NCBI GenBank assembly: GCA_050291585.1
Contig: JBNKKA010000215.1
Span: 1 to 6,901 of the forward strand
Length of the DNA: 6,901 nt
Direction of reading: 5' to 3'
DNA from: JASJCL01 sp050291585
GTDB taxonomy: Bacteria > Desulfobacterota > Desulfobacteria > Desulfobacterales > Desulfosarcinaceae
In this document: one piece after another, positions 6,032-6,901 of the stretch
How positions within the stretch are numbered: the first letter of the stretch is position 1
How the letters are laid out: each line of letters begins with the position of its first letter
Notes under the pieces: generated by a model
Told to the model about the DNA's origin: nothing
Database searches by the model: none
Seen by the model: only the letters and a program-made list of their open reading frames with translations
Program-made: the position numbers and the translations under genes

Positions 6032-6174
6032 TCTGTCGAAGAAGAGCTGATTACAGAGACGCTGTTCTCTATATCGGCTGGTTTTATGGGTATTAGCAGT
6101 ATGATTCGAGCCTGAAGAAAACACCCCACACGCTTGAAGTCTGTGAAATGTCATGTCCACTTTATCTTTATGGG

Positions 6175-6198
6175 TGGCCTGCTCGCTCTCACAGGCCA
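6175..6198 (+). repeat. Seven-base-stem hairpin
   Basis: TGGCCTG and CAGGCCA pair perfectly around a ten-base loop. No run of T follows on either side. It lies about 145 bases after the DUF1353 stop and might protect the cassette mRNA's 3' end. Confidence 0.35.
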
Positions 6199-6382
6199 GG
6201 CATCTTTGTGTGAAGCGCACGCGCACGAATAGGACGCATGTAAAACGGATTGGTTTTATTCAATACCCTGTCGTGAGTGATGCCGTACGTGTTCGGAGGG
6301 TTTGCCTGCAACGTCATACGGACACACGCAGAGTACAAGTCGCGCGCCACGTTGACATCCTATTATCATTGCTAAAACATCG

Positions 6383-6412
6383 GCCCCCGTCGGCGAACCG
6401 CCAGACGGGGGC
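6383..6412 (-). terminator. Strong hairpin, probable terminator of the transaldolase transcript
   Basis: GCCCCCGTC (6383-6391) pairs with GACGGGGGC (6404-6412), and the stem continues inward as GGCG/CGCC around a three-base loop with one bulged base, for 13 pairs in total. On the minus strand the stem is followed by CGATGTTTT, a short T-run, 21 bases after the transaldolase stop. On the plus strand the tail (TAATTGTTT) is also partly T-rich, so the hairpin may stop both converging transcripts. Confidence 0.65.
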
Positions 6413-6432
6413 TAATTGTTTCCAGAGTGATC

Positions 6433-6901
6433 TCAGGCCTGCCGGCCTGGAAAGGAGATGAGGGTTGTGTGCCCATATTTCTTATAATAGCTGTATATCC
6501 GCCGGACGCTCTTCACCCCGGGATCCTCATCGGCCGGGTAACCGTCCACCTGCTCTGCCGCTTTGTACCAGTCCAGGATGCGGCCCACAAAGGGCGAAAT
6601 CAGGTAAACGCCGGCCTGGGCACAGGCCACCGCCTGGCCGAACCCGAAGAGCAGGGTCAGGTTGCAGTGGATGCCTTTCGTTTCCAATACTTTGGCCGCC
6701 TGAATCCCCTCCCAGGTGGAGGCGATTTTAATCAGGATGCGTTCCTTGGGGATCCCGTTCTGCTCATACAGGGCGATCAGGTCCCTGGCTTTCTGGATGG
6801 TGGAATCGGTATCGAATGACAACCTTGCGTCGACCTCGGTGGAGACATAGCGGGGAACGATTTTCAGAATCTCCACGCCGAAGTTGACAACCAGCTTGTC
6901 G
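6433..6901 (-). CDS. tal: Transaldolase, TalB type, C-terminally truncated (start beyond window)
   Basis: The visible 155 residues belong to the pentose-phosphate enzyme that transfers dihydroxyacetone units between sugar phosphates through a Schiff base. Family motifs in order: STEVDARLSFDT, ERILIKIASTWEGI, where the Lys is the Schiff-base residue, CNLTLLFGFGQAVACAQAGV, and LISPFVGRILDWYK, with the Ser and Arg that bind substrate phosphate. The frame then reads DPGVKSVRRIYSYYKKYGHTT and leaves the family: instead of the usual VMGASFRN and about 80 further residues it has LISFPGRQA and a stop. The lost part includes the conserved Arg of the SFR motif and the last barrel strand, so activity is doubtful. 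Neither other forward frame restores the motif. The gene enters from the right edge and an in-frame GTG at 6876 is internal, not the start. It may be a pseudogene or an active short variant; I favour a broken gene. Confidence 0.88.
   Translation of the reverse strand, partial: DKLVVNFGVEILKIVPRYVSTEVDARLSFDTDSTIQKARDLIALYEQNGIPKERILIKIASTWEGIQAAKVLETKGIHCNLTLLFGFGQAVACAQAGVYLISPFVGRILDWYKAAEQVDGYPADEDPGVKSVRRIYSYYKKYGHTTLISFPGRQA

Larger units (their letters stand above)
6032..6432. other. Intergenic region between the convergent cassette and transaldolase
   Basis: I see no convincing gene here. The open frame at 6153-6461 on the plus strand is basic and low-complexity-like, has no ribosome-binding site and overlaps the terminator hairpin. 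A seven-base stem, TGGCCTG (6175-6181) with CAGGCCA (6192-6198), forms a small hairpin without a T-run. The first 84 bases keep the DUF1353 frame open after its stop. No tRNA fold or insertion-sequence terminal repeat was recognised. Confidence 0.5.

Noticed and set aside
6383..6412. tRNA or CRISPR-repeat-like structure at the GC-rich hairpin
   Set aside because: There is no cloverleaf or CCA-end pattern and only one copy, so a terminator explains it better.
3869..6432. Direct repeats (att sites) flanking the lysis cassette
   Set aside because: Only very short matches such as AGGCCT near 3869 and 6435 were seen, too short to call attachment sites.
6153..6461. Plus-strand open frame of 102 codons after the cassette
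   Set aside because: Arg/His-rich random-like composition, no ribosome-binding site, and it runs through the terminator hairpin.

Overview
The window looks like chromosomal DNA of a moderately GC-rich Gram-negative bacterium. A Desulfobacterota (former Deltaproteobacteria) relative would fit the mix of genes, but that placement is an inference from gene style only. Five stretches can be read: a phosphate-uptake operon, a divergent surface-lipoprotein gene coupled to a SUI1-type translation factor, a gene-poor spacer, a three-gene phage-type lysis cassette, and the 3' part of a transaldolase gene facing back toward the cassette.

Left (1-1390, minus strand): pstS, encoding a periplasmic phosphate-binding protein, followed after a short gap by the 5' part of pstC, encoding the permease, which runs off the left edge. 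Region 1391-1628 is the divergent control region. Middle (1629-3868, plus strand): a 625-residue lipoprotein with a lipobox, one PKD domain and a right-handed beta-helix. Its stop overlaps the start of a YciH/SUI1 gene (TAATG), so the two are probably translated as a pair.

The region 3869-4337 holds no gene I can support and is visibly more A+T-rich. It leads into 4338-6031, a compact cassette: a GH108 muramidase (endolysin) without a signal peptide, a holin of the family named for gene-transfer-agent release (start overlapping the lysozyme stop), and a DUF1353 protein. Head, tail, integrase, terminase and regulator genes are all absent here, and both flanks look like housekeeping genes. This resembles the detached endolysin-holin pair that releases the gene transfer agent of Rhodobacter capsulatus, so a domesticated lysis module is the most interesting reading. 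A prophage remnant is the plain alternative.

Right (6433-6901, minus strand): a TalB-type transaldolase that stops about 80 residues before the usual C-terminus, directly followed by a strong hairpin. The truncation, the cassette and the unannotated 400 bp between them suggest a past rearrangement at this end.
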